This document shows, in pieces, positions 55,259 through 64,000 of a DNA stretch of 64,000 bases. Numbering within the stretch: position 1 is the first letter of the stretch; every line of letters starts with the position of its first letter. The notes beneath the pieces are model-generated. The model had not been told where the DNA came from, made no database searches, and saw only the letters and a list, made by a program, of their open reading frames with translations. The stretch is taken from positions 5,184,450 to 5,248,449 of the forward strand of contig NZ_CP129212.1 in assembly GCF_030413175.1 (NCBI RefSeq). The letters run 5' to 3'. This DNA is from Bradyrhizobium roseum (GTDB lineage: Bacteria; Pseudomonadota; Alphaproteobacteria; Rhizobiales; Xanthobacteraceae). A program made the translations under genes and the position numbers.

Positions 55259-55987
55259 TCAGGTCATCCCCGCCGGCCGCGGCACCGTCGAGCGCAGCAT
55301 CGCATCCAGCAACTGGTCGACGTCGGCGCCCGCGGGCAACCGGCGCAGAATGTCCTGCAGCCGCCCGTCGAGCAGCAGCGTGGTGAAGCCGTGCACCAGC
55401 GACCATGCGCGCGCGATCGCAGCGGCCTGGTCGAGCGTCAGCATCTCCGCGGCGAGCGATTCGTTGCGCCCGGCGCCGACCGCGCTCGCCAGTCCTTCGA
55501 AAGACGCCGAGGCCGCCTCGTGCAGCGAAGGCCGCGACATGTCGAGCCGCTCAGTCCGGAACATCAGCCCGTACATGCCAGGATGCGCCCGCGCATAGCC
55601 GACGTAAGCCTTGGCGTTGGCCAACCCCTTCAGCAGCGGATGGGTTTCGCTGTTGCGAGCCACGATCATTGCCGCGTTGAAGCGGCGGAAGCCGATGGCC
55701 GCGAGCTCGCTCAGAAGCCCGGTGAGATCGCCGAAATGATGGGTCGGCGCGGCGTGTGACACGCCGGCTTCGCGCGCCACCGCCCGCAGCGTCAGGCCCG
55801 CGAGCCCGTCGCGTTCCAGCACCCGCTCGGCGGCGGCGAGCAAGGCGTCGTGCAGGTCGCCGTGATGATAGGGGGTCTCGCCGGCCGAAGGGCGACGCGA
55901 ACTCGCGGGCCTTTGCGTGGCTGACTTCGCCGGCCTGCGCTTCGCAGGGGGGCGAATGGTTATGCTTTTTTGGGAGGTCTTTGCCAT
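55259..55987 (-). CDS. TetR/AcrR family regulator
   Basis: 242 residues: a basic tail (residues 1-40), TetR helix-turn-helix (LLAAAERVLERDGLAGLTLRAVAREAGVSHAAPTHHFGDLTGLLSELAAIGF) and a TetR_C_33-type ligand domain (YVGYARAHPGMYGLMFR). It is divergent from the carotenoid oxygenase gene with two operators between, and the same operators lie before 58186, so it probably controls both units and itself. ATG 55987 preferred to upstream 56059. Confidence 0.87.
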   Translation of the reverse strand: MAKTSQKSITIRPPAKRRPAKSATQRPASSRRPSAGETPYHHGDLHDALLAAAERVLERDGLAGLTLRAVAREAGVSHAAPTHHFGDLTGLLSELAAIGFRRFNAAMIVARNSETHPLLKGLANAKAYVGYARAHPGMYGLMFRTERLDMSRPSLHEAASASFEGLASAVGAGRNESLAAEMLTLDQAAAIARAWSLVHGFTTLLLDGRLQDILRRLPAGADVDQLLDAMLRSTVPRPAGMT

Positions 55988-56005
55988 GCGACTCCTTATA
56001 GCCGC

Positions 56006-56080
56006 GATTTTTACACTGTAAAGATTTTGCTTGACGGCGGCCCGAAACAAACTTACCAATATCTTTACGATGTAAAGATA
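56006..56080. promoter_or_regulatory. Paired TetR operators, carotenoid-oxygenase promoter
   Basis: Site B (56060-56080) is a perfect 9-3-9 palindrome with arms TATCTTTAC and GTAAAGATA around GAT. Site A (about 56006-56026) is a weaker version (TTTAC-ACT-GTAAAG core). Their centres are 54 bp apart. Between them TTGACG (56031-56036) is a likely -35, with the -10 just before or inside site B. The same arrangement recurs at 58096-58169. Confidence 0.8.
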
Positions 56081-56099
56081 TAACGGAAGGAAACGTCAG

Positions 56100-57503
56100 A
56101 TGCTCGACCAGGTGAAGACCGAGATGCCCCGGACCAATCTGGCGCCGATCCCGATGGAGTGCGACGCACCCCATCTCAAGGTGACCGGCGAACTGCCGCG
56201 CGAACTCAACGGCACGCTCTATCGCAACGGTCCCAATCCGCAATTCGACGCGCCCGGCGCACACTGGTTCGTCGGTGACGGCATGCTGCACGCCTTCCAT
56301 CTGGAGAACGGCCGCGCCAGCTACCGCAACCGCTGGGTCCGTACCCCGAAATGGCTGGCCGAGCACGACGCCGGCCGCGCGCTGTTCGGCGGTTTTGGCC
56401 GAAAACTGCCGGGGGCACCGGCCGGCACCACCGATGACGGCGGCGTCGCCAACACCAACATCATCTTCCACGGCGGAAAGCTTCTGGCGCTCGAAGAAGG
56501 CCATCTGCCGACCGAGATCGAGCCGGGCTCCCTCAAGCGAACCGGCTATTGCGACTACAACGGCGCCATCAAGGGTCCGTTCACGGCGCATCCCAAGATC
56601 GATCCCGCGACCGGCGAGATGGTTTTCTTCGGCTACAACGCCGCCGGCCCGCTCACCCCTGCTCTCTCGTTCGGATCGGTCAACGCGGAGGGCGTGGTGA
56701 CGCGGTTCGATCGCTTTGAATCCCCTTATGCCAGCATGGTGCACGACTTCATCGTGACCGAAAATCACATGCTGTTTCCGATCCTTCCCATCACCGGAAG
56801 CATGGAGCGGGCGATGCGCGGCAAGCCGCCTTACGCCTGGGAGCCCGAAAAAGGCGCTTACGTCGGAGTCATGAAGCGCAACGGCGCGACCAAGGACCTG
56901 GTCTGGTTCCGCGCCGAAAGCTGCTACGTCTTCCACATCATGAATGCGTGGGAGGAAGGCAACCGCATCATCGCCGACGTAATGCAGTTCGAGGAAGCGC
57001 CGCTGTTCCCGCACCCCGACGGCTCGAAGACCGATCCGAAGAAATCGCGCGCCTGCTATTGCCGCTGGACGTTCGACCTTGCTGGCAACACCGACCGTTT
57101 CACGCAGACCTATCTCGACGACCTCACCGGCGAATTCCCGCGCATCGACGACCGCCGCGCCGGCTTCGCCAACAGCCATGGCTGGTACGCCTGCGCCAAT
57201 CCTGACCTGCCGATGTTCGGCGCGCTGTCCGGCATCGTGCATGTCGACGGCAAGGGCAAGCGGCTCGCCAACTATCTGCTGCCCGCCGGCGATAGCATTT
57301 CGGAGCCAGTCTTTGTCGAGCGCGGTGCTGATGCCTCCGAAGGCGACGGCTGGCTGCTCGCCGCCGTCTGGCGCGCGCAGGAGAACCGCAGCGATCTGGC
57401 GGTATTCAACGCGCAGGATATCGAAGCCGGCCCGGTGGCGCTGGTGCATCTCGGCCATCGCGTGCCGGATGGTTTTCACGGCAACTGGGTCGGCGCGGCG
57501 TAA
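56100..57503 (+). CDS. Carotenoid oxygenase family protein
   Basis: 467 residues, a full-length carotenoid/stilbene cleavage dioxygenase. The four iron-binding His are H164 (FTAHPK), H215 (MVHDF), H279 (VFHIMNAW) and H460 (GFHGNW). These enzymes split double bonds of carotenoids or phenolic stilbenes (lignostilbenes). No signal peptide, so cytoplasmic. GGAAGG precedes ATG 56100. Under the paired TetR operators. Confidence 0.92.
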   Translation: MLDQVKTEMPRTNLAPIPMECDAPHLKVTGELPRELNGTLYRNGPNPQFDAPGAHWFVGDGMLHAFHLENGRASYRNRWVRTPKWLAEHDAGRALFGGFGRKLPGAPAGTTDDGGVANTNIIFHGGKLLALEEGHLPTEIEPGSLKRTGYCDYNGAIKGPFTAHPKIDPATGEMVFFGYNAAGPLTPALSFGSVNAEGVVTRFDRFESPYASMVHDFIVTENHMLFPILPITGSMERAMRGKPPYAWEPEKGAYVGVMKRNGATKDLVWFRAESCYVFHIMNAWEEGNRIIADVMQFEEAPLFPHPDGSKTDPKKSRACYCRWTFDLAGNTDRFTQTYLDDLTGEFPRIDDRRAGFANSHGWYACANPDLPMFGALSGIVHVDGKGKRLANYLLPAGDSISEPVFVERGADASEGDGWLLAAVWRAQENRSDLAVFNAQDIEAGPVALVHLGHRVPDGFHGNWVGAA

Positions 57504-57510
57504 GCACCCT

Positions 57511-57614
57511 CGTCATTCCGGGGCGATGCGATAGCATCGAACCCGGAATCCATTTATCCGCGTGCATGCGGCTCGATGGATTCCGGGTTCTCGCTTTGCG
57601 AGCCCCGGAATGAC
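57511..57614. repeat. Dispersed repeat (GTCATTCCGGG family), copy 2
   Basis: CGTCATTCCGGGGCGATGCG at the left and, inverted, CCCCGGAATGAC at the right, with ACCCGGAATCC / GGATTCCGGGT inside. It lies between the carotenoid oxygenase and MAPEG genes and matches 50963-51067 in layout. Confidence 0.8.
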
Positions 57615-57637
57615 AACCATCGATGGAGGAAACACCC

Positions 57638-58045
57638 ATGCACCTGCCCTCGATCACCTCAGCCTATCTCGCCATCCTCGCCCTGCTGTACACCGTGCTC
57701 GCCGTCCAGGTCGGGCGGCTGCGCCAGCGCGATCGCGCTGCATTCGGCGACAATGGAAGTCTTCGCCTGCGCAGCGCGATCCGCGCCCATGCCAACTTCA
57801 TCGAATACGTGCCGATCATCACGCTGATGGTGGCGATGCTGGAAATGTCCGGACTGGCGGCGGTGTGGGTGCACCTTCTGATGGGCGCGCTGCTGGTCTC
57901 GCGTCTCTTGCATCCGCTCGGCATGTACGCAGCTCCCAACACGCTGCAATTCCGCATCGGCAGGGTCGGCGGCATTGCGATCACGCTGGTTTTACTGCTG
58001 GCCTGCGCCCTGACGATCCTGCGGCGCGTGGCGACGGGCCTATAG
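57638..58045 (+). CDS. MAPEG family membrane protein
   Basis: 135 residues, four TM helices, MAPEG pattern (SAYLAILALLYTVLAVQVGRLRQR, RSAIRAHANFIEYVPIITLMVAMLE with the conserved R-x-H-x-N-x-x-E). The family includes glutathione-dependent membrane enzymes. GGAGGA precedes ATG 57638. Follows the carotenoid oxygenase, with a repeat element between. Confidence 0.88.
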   Translation: MHLPSITSAYLAILALLYTVLAVQVGRLRQRDRAAFGDNGSLRLRSAIRAHANFIEYVPIITLMVAMLEMSGLAAVWVHLLMGALLVSRLLHPLGMYAAPNTLQFRIGRVGGIAITLVLLLACALTILRRVATGL

Positions 58046-58095
58046 TAACCCGCAAGATATTGATAAAATTACATATTACAAATCTCTTCGCCTCT

Positions 58096-58169
58096 CATTT
58101 TGACACTGTAAAGATTTTCCTTGACGACCGCAGGCCTCACCCCTAGTGTATCTTTACGATGTAAAGATA
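58096..58169. promoter_or_regulatory. Paired TetR operators, second promoter
   Basis: Site B' (58149-58169) has the same two 9-bp arms and GAT spacer as site B. Site A' (58096-58116) contains ACACTGTAAAGATTTT as in site A. Centres are 53 bp apart. TTGACG (58121-58126) and TAGTGT (58144-58149), 17 bp apart, form a likely promoter ending at site B'. Confidence 0.8.
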
Positions 58170-58185
58170 AGCCGAGGAACATGCC

Positions 58186-58764
58186 ATGACCATCTTCCTG
58201 ATCCTTGCCCCCTTTGGTTCCTTCGCGCTGTTGATGCTGGTGACCTCGGCCGGGACCGCATTGTTCGCATCAGCGGCGATCTGCCTCGCCGTGGTCGGGA
58301 TCGACATGGCGCGTGGCCGCACGGTCAAGATGCTCAGCGCCGGCAGCGTCGTCGTCTTCTCCGGCATCGGCGCGTATGTCACGCTGGTCGACCCGAAACT
58401 GAGCCATTCGGCGGTGAAAATCGCCGTCGATGTCGGCGTGCTCGCGATCTCGCTGGCCTCGCTGATCCTCCGCAAGCCGTTCGTGCTGCAATACGCGCTG
58501 GAGGAAGTCGATGCCGAAACCGCCAAGATGCCCGGCTTCCTGAAGTCGACCTATATGATCACCTGGGCCTGGACCGGCGCCTGCGTGCTGATGATCGTCG
58601 GCCACGTGCTGACGATTTACGTGCCCGGCTTGCCGTTGTGGGCCGGGCTGGCGATTGCCTTCGCCGCCCGCAACTGTGCCGCCTACTTCACGACATGGTA
58701 TCCTCAATATTGCAAGGCCAAGTATGCCACGCCGCCGGCGAACGCCCTGCCCGGTGCCAACTGA
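58186..58764 (+). CDS. Integral membrane protein
   Basis: 192 residues with about five or six TM helices (APFGSFALLMLVTSAGTALFA, AAICLAVVGIDMA, MLSAGSVVVFSGIGAYVTL, IAVDVGVLAISLASLIL, MITWAWTGACVLMIVGHVL). No domain recognised. GCCGAGGAAC precedes ATG 58186. First gene of the second TetR-controlled unit. Confidence 0.75.
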   Translation: MTIFLILAPFGSFALLMLVTSAGTALFASAAICLAVVGIDMARGRTVKMLSAGSVVVFSGIGAYVTLVDPKLSHSAVKIAVDVGVLAISLASLILRKPFVLQYALEEVDAETAKMPGFLKSTYMITWAWTGACVLMIVGHVLTIYVPGLPLWAGLAIAFAARNCAAYFTTWYPQYCKAKYATPPANALPGAN

Positions 58765-58817
58765 GATTCCGACCGCAGCTCCCGACCGCAGCTCCCTCCA
58801 GTGGAAAGCAAGATGAC

Positions 58818-59375
58818 ATGAAGGACGTATTCGCCAAACTGGGCGCCGACTTTTTCTCCACCATCCTGTTTCTCGCGATCTATCTCGCCACTGACAACGT
58901 GCTGCTGGCGACGGGCGTTGCGATTGCCGGCGCGGTCGCACAGGTGATTTACGCGCGCGTCAAGGGCAAGGAGCTCGGCTACATGACGTGGGCGAGCCTC
59001 GCGCTCGTCATCGTGCTGGGCAGTGCGACGCTGCTGACGCATGATCCTCGTTTCGTGTTGGCAAAACCCGCCATCGGGCATTTCGCGATCGGCGCCATCA
59101 TGCTCAAGCGCGGCTGGATGCTGCGCTACCTGCCCCCGATCGTGACCCAGACCATTCCCGAATACGCGACGCTTGCGGGCTACGCCTGGGCCGCGCTGAT
59201 GTTCGTGCTCGGCGCCGGCACCATCGGCGTCGCCATGACGGGCGACATGAAGCTGTGGACGTTCTATGTCACCGTCGTGCTGGTCGGCGCCAAGATCGCC
59301 GCCTTCGCCATTCAATACATCGTGTTTCGTGTTCTGGTCGGCAGCCGGCTCCGCGCCGCCGCCCAGCGCGCCTGA
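58818..59375 (+). CDS. YciB/IspZ-family (septation-like) membrane protein
   Basis: 185 residues with about five TM helices and the family features FFSTILFLAIYLAT, YARVKGKELGYMTWASLALVIVLG, HDPRFVLAKPAIGHFAIGAIML. YciB-type proteins sit in the inner membrane and affect envelope or division. The assignment is by resemblance. It follows the 58186 gene by 53 bp and is likely co-transcribed. Confidence 0.75.
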   Translation: MKDVFAKLGADFFSTILFLAIYLATDNVLLATGVAIAGAVAQVIYARVKGKELGYMTWASLALVIVLGSATLLTHDPRFVLAKPAIGHFAIGAIMLKRGWMLRYLPPIVTQTIPEYATLAGYAWAALMFVLGAGTIGVAMTGDMKLWTFYVTVVLVGAKIAAFAIQYIVFRVLVGSRLRAAAQRA

Positions 59376-59503
59376 ACAATACGCGTCAAAACGACGCTTG
59401 AGACGGTTGGGCTTGTCTGGCGAGATGGGCTATACCGGCGACCAGTTTGACGGGTCTCGCAAGCCATTCCGGCTTGCCGGGAAGCAATGTCGGGGAGACA
59501 GAG

Positions 59504-59800
59504 ATGGCCGTGGACGGAAACTGGAACATCACCATGAGCACGCCGATGGGCGAGCGCAAGGCGACGCTGACGCTGGCGAGCGCGGGCGGCACGTTGACGG
59601 GCACCCAGGGCGCCGACGGCAATTCCGGTGAAATCTTTGACGGCACCGTCAACGGCGACGACGTCGCCTGGAAGATCTCCATCACCAATCCGATGCCGCT
59701 CACCCTCGCCTTCACCGGCAAGGTTTCCGGCGACAACATGACCGGCGAAATGGGCATCGGCCCGATGGGCAGTTTTCCCTTCACGGGATCTCGGGCCTGA
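59504..59800 (+). CDS. Conserved small hypothetical protein
   Basis: 98 residues, all-beta in appearance (GNWNITMSTPMGERKATLTLASAGGTLTGTQGADGNSGEIFDGTVNGDDVAWKISI) with a repeated lipocalin-like strand pattern. No signal peptide. GGGGAG precedes ATG 59504. Function unknown. Confidence 0.7.
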   Translation: MAVDGNWNITMSTPMGERKATLTLASAGGTLTGTQGADGNSGEIFDGTVNGDDVAWKISITNPMPLTLAFTGKVSGDNMTGEMGIGPMGSFPFTGSRA

Positions 59801-59849
59801 CCACAAAGGCGAGGAGGCCGCAGCGCCTCCTCGCTCCCTCACCGCAGCG

Positions 59850-60536
59850 CTAGAACCAGATCTGCATTGCCAAGCCGCAGGCATCGCGCGGCGGTATGTC
59901 TTCCGGGACACAGCCGGCAGTATCGCGCGCGGCAATCGCCACGGCGCAGGCGTCGAGCACATCGTCGGCTTTGGCGCCGGTGCCGATGCGGTCGACCGTC
60001 AGCCATCGATCGATAGCCCGGATCCCTTGCCGCTCGAGCAGCAGATGACGGAGCGTGAATCCTTCTTCGGATTTCTTTGACGGAAGCGGCCTGCCGCCGT
60101 TGAGGCGCAGGAACACCAATTCCGGATGAGCTTCGCGAATGTCGTCCGCGCGATGGGCCTGGACGAAGGCATCCACTTCCATGATCTTCGGCCCGAGATG
60201 CCAGAGCTGACGCGACACTTTCTTCTGGCCGCGCCGCAAGGCGTCCTGGTTCGCCTCGTCAGGATCGGAAAATTCTTCCCACAACCAGCGCCGCGCCCCG
60301 GTGAATACGCGTGACGAATGCGGCCGCAGCCGCTCGCGGGCAAGCCGGTCGCAGGCCCGCTCACCGTCATCCGTCATGCCGATGGGAATATCGATCGCCG
60401 CGCGGTCGAAGCCGGCGGAGAGCGCATCAGCAATATCGCGGCAGAACCTGATCTCGTGAACGTCGCCGTCGAGCAGCACGGCCACCCAGCCCTTGCTGAA
60501 CCCGTCGAGACCGAGCGCCTTTGTCCGTGCGCTCAC
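59850..60536 (-). CDS. DUF429 domain protein
   Basis: 228 residues with DUF429 features: GLDGFSKGWVAVLLDG at the start, FDRAAIDIPIGMTDDGERACDRLARERL, and KADDVLDACAVAIAAR near the end. These look like an RNase-H-like fold (predicted nuclease). Its ATG overlaps the MaoC stop by 4 bp, so it is the last gene of the fumarase operon. Confidence 0.85.
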   Translation of the reverse strand: MSARTKALGLDGFSKGWVAVLLDGDVHEIRFCRDIADALSAGFDRAAIDIPIGMTDDGERACDRLARERLRPHSSRVFTGARRWLWEEFSDPDEANQDALRRGQKKVSRQLWHLGPKIMEVDAFVQAHRADDIREAHPELVFLRLNGGRPLPSKKSEEGFTLRHLLLERQGIRAIDRWLTVDRIGTGAKADDVLDACAVAIAARDTAGCVPEDIPPRDACGLAMQIWF

Positions 60537-60976
60537 TTCGGTCGGCTTGGTACGATCGCGATTGGATTGAAAGCATAGACCGCCTCCCCGTGCTGGTTAT
60601 AAGCGGTCCATTTGATGCGGGCGACGCCGTGCGGCTTCGAGCGGGACGGTACCAATTCCACCAACTCCCCTTCGAGATGAATGGAATCGCCAGGCCGCAC
60701 GGGCTTCAGCCAGCGCAAGTCGTCGACACCGGCGCCGAACAGCGGATGCGGCCCGAATGGCTGCGTGCTCGCCGCGAGCCGCATGGCAATGGCAGCCGTA
60801 TGCCAGCCCGACGCAGCCAACCCGCCGAGGATCGTCTTCTTGGCGGCCTCGTCGTCGAGGTGAAACGGCTGCGGATCGTATTCTTTGGCGAAGCGGATGA
60901 TGTCGTCTTTCGACACCGTCACCGCTTCGCTCTTGAAACGCATCCCGACCCTCAGGTCGTCGAACCACTCGACCAT
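60533..60976 (-). CDS. MaoC family dehydratase
   Basis: 147 residues, hotdog fold with the hydratase motif D34-x4-H39 (YDPQPFHLDDEAA) and SGWHTAAIAMRL. MaoC enzymes hydrate enoyl-CoA (R-specific) or act on related substrates. It begins 1 bp after the fumarase stop codon. Confidence 0.9.
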   Translation of the reverse strand: MVEWFDDLRVGMRFKSEAVTVSKDDIIRFAKEYDPQPFHLDDEAAKKTILGGLAASGWHTAAIAMRLAASTQPFGPHPLFGAGVDDLRWLKPVRPGDSIHLEGELVELVPSRSKPHGVARIKWTAYNQHGEAVYAFNPIAIVPSRPK

Positions 60977-60977
60977 G

Positions 60978-62645
<1,668 letters not shown>

Positions 62646-62876
62646 GGCGTGATCTCGGGTTGGGGCCGGCGGCGGCCAGAACGGCGCTGCGGCGATAGAC
62701 CCGTTCTAAGCATTTTTTGGACAAAGGAAAGCTTGGGGAAGCCCCGGGTATTCTACTGCCTTCCGGACGGCTCTTCCCTTCATATCCTGACGGTTGCCGG
62801 CCGCGAGTTGACTTCCGCGCGCGGCCCTTGCAGGAAATCCGCGCGCGGAGTTCAATGGCGCAAAGGGGCATTCAAA

Positions 62877-63353
62877 ATGGCTTTGGGACTACGATTTCGC
62901 CGACCGACCTTGCTTGCCGCCACGCTGGCGCTGGTCGCCGCGTTCAGCGCTTCGCCGGCGCGGGCCGACCGTTGCGAGGACACCGCCAAGGAATTGAGGA
63001 ACCAGATCGACGGCATCAAGATCAGCATCAACACCGGCAACATAATCTATCTGACGCATCCGGCGGCCAAAGAGCTGTCGCTCGGCTGTCGCGGCCGCAA
63101 CTATTCCGTCGAGCTTTACGCCAAGGCCGACCGCAAGCCGAAGCCGCAATTCTTCGAACTGGTCGCCGCGGCCGGCGCCATCATTTTCACGATTCCGAAG
63201 CCCGACGTGGCGACCGGCTCCTCGCGCTGCATCAAGCGCATGGGCCTGCTCCGCGGCGACAAGGTTTCGATGCGCTTCCGCCGCCTCAACATGGAGTGCA
63301 CGCGCACCAAGACCGAGGCTTCGATCGTAGTGACCCGCGGCAAGGACGAATAG
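62877..63353 (+). CDS. Secreted hypothetical protein
   Basis: 158 residues with a signal peptide (MALGLRFRRPTLLAATLALVAAFSASPARAD) and four Cys (RCEDTAK, LGCRGRNY, SRCIKRMG, MECTRTKT), consistent with two disulfides. AAAGGGG precedes ATG 62877. Divergent from the fumarase operon. Function unknown. Confidence 0.75.
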   Translation: MALGLRFRRPTLLAATLALVAAFSASPARADRCEDTAKELRNQIDGIKISINTGNIIYLTHPAAKELSLGCRGRNYSVELYAKADRKPKPQFFELVAAAGAIIFTIPKPDVATGSSRCIKRMGLLRGDKVSMRFRRLNMECTRTKTEASIVVTRGKDE

Positions 63354-63354
63354 A

Positions 63355-63412
63355 GAGCGTTTTCGAGCGAAGTGGACGCTGGTTCGCGTCTAGAAAGCGC
63401 GTCAAACAAAAC
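63355..63412. repeat. GAGCGTTTTCGAGCGAAGTGG-type dispersed element
   Basis: GAGCGTTTTCGAGCGAAGTG followed by GGTTCGCGTCTAGAAAGCGCGTCAAA, with arms TTTTCGAGCG / GCGCG. This element is frequent in rhizobial intergenic DNA and resembles the one at 29875. The rest of the gap to 63568 shows nothing. Confidence 0.6.
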
Positions 63413-63568
63413 TCCAGCTTCCGATCCGTCGCATTTGAACGATTTCGCGCGTCCCCTGTTCACCATCGCCCGGAATTGACGGCACGGGCGCTGACATTGC
63501 GCCCCCGAATTCACCAATCGTTCGTTTCAAGCCGACCAGTGTCGGGTGCAACCAAAAGGATGCTCCCG

Positions 63569-63754
63569 ATGAACGTTTCTGCTGTCCCGCCGACCGTGGT
63601 GATCAAGGCGCCCGAAGTCCCGGTGTTCAAGGCCCCCGAAAAGACCCCCGACGTCCAGAACGGCGCTGCCGCCGACGGCACGCGCACGGCGAAGCCGCCG
63701 CAGGTCGCTCCCCTGCCGCCGGGTCAGGGAGCACGGATCGATCGGCTGGCTTGA
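63569..63754 (+). CDS. Small Pro-rich hypothetical protein
   Basis: 61 residues (MNVSAVPPTVVIKAPEVPVF, then KTPDVQNGAAADGTRTAKPPQ), Pro/Ala-rich and probably disordered. AAAAGGATG precedes ATG 63569; an in-frame ATG at 63560 is an alternative. Function unknown. Confidence 0.5.
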   Translation: MNVSAVPPTVVIKAPEVPVFKAPEKTPDVQNGAAADGTRTAKPPQVAPLPPGQGARIDRLA

Positions 63755-63857
63755 GCCGCCCTCTCCGGCCGTCGTCACCCGCCCCGGGTCGCGCAACCGC
63801 GCGCCCGATGACGAACTCCTGCGCGACCCGGTACTGCGGAGACGTCTGATAGAGGCT

Positions 63858-63898
63858 GCGGCGTACTGGATCCCCGCCTGCGCAGGGGATGACAGTCA
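63858..63898. repeat. Partial copy of the gcvH/gcvP-type repeat
   Basis: GGCGTACTGGATCCCCGCCTGCGCAGGGGATGACAG-like sequence matches the right arm of 20585-20690 (CGGCGTACTGGAT, CCCCGCC..GGGG, ATGAC). The window ends shortly after without a further clear gene. Confidence 0.65.
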
Positions 63899-64000
63899 CC
63901 GAAAACGGCGGCGCCGCACGTTTGCCGGAAAATTGCGCCATCATGCTGTCACGGGGAATGGAACCCGGGCATGATCGCAAAGCTCCTGTTGCAAAGCACC

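Noticed and set aside
63971..64000. ATG start of a possible gene at the window edge
   Set aside because: Only ten codons are visible (MIAKLLLQST), too little to support a gene.

Overview
The window is GC-rich chromosomal DNA of an alphaproteobacterium, most likely Bradyrhizobium or a close relative in the Nitrobacteraceae. This rests on the gene content, on a GTTC-N7-GTTC SOS box in front of recA, and on several families of palindromic intergenic repeats of the kind that litter these genomes. No rRNA, tRNA, CRISPR array, insertion sequence or phage genes were seen. The DNA is a mix of core housekeeping genes and small accessory or regulatory modules.

Left part (1-26 kb): a truncated acyl-CoA dehydrogenase and an OsmC protein divergent from a TetR regulator; a secreted TPR protein; a TrmJ-type RNA methyltransferase fused to a DUF559 domain; isocitrate dehydrogenase; DUF3455 and DUF3303 proteins; a heavy-metal RND operon (adaptor, pump, DUF3240); a cyclic-nucleotide-gated K+ channel; a decayed copy of the alaS 3' end; a caspase-like protein; alaS; a tandem glycine riboswitch driving gcvT-gcvH-gcvP; a DUF1835-like protein; and recA with its LexA box and terminator.

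Middle (26-45 kb): a run of very small genes and repeats, a PilZ protein, a hotdog thioesterase, a PQQ dehydrogenase with a C-terminal membrane anchor, then a possible envelope or signalling island: a second caspase-like protein, a lipoprotein, a TpsB/FhaC-type outer-membrane translocator, a FecR-domain protein and a CHASE2-PAS-GGDEF-EAL protein. A GNAT/CelD-like acyltransferase with a cupin/JmjC-like protein, and a NIPSNAP-DsbA/FrnE pair, follow.

Right part (45-64 kb): an XRE/MmyB regulator and a downstream membrane-protein unit share one 17-bp palindrome. A GMC oxidoreductase-GST operon lies divergent from a LysR regulator. A nitric-oxide-type module holds a group III truncated globin, a 44-residue membrane peptide, an NsrR-like Rrf2 regulator and a DUF6522 protein, with an NsrR-like operator. 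A SET-domain lysine methyltransferase and a histone-H1-like basic DUF6321 protein lie close together. A TetR regulator sits next to a carotenoid oxygenase-MAPEG unit, and the same 21-bp operator recurs in front of a second unit (membrane protein plus YciB/IspZ family). The window ends with a fumarase-MaoC-DUF429 operon and two small genes.

The strongest leads not explained by ordinary annotation are the two shared-operator micro-regulons, the alaS 3'-end duplication that brackets a caspase gene, the SET/basic-protein neighbourhood and the TrmJ-DUF559 fusion with an eroded nuclease motif.
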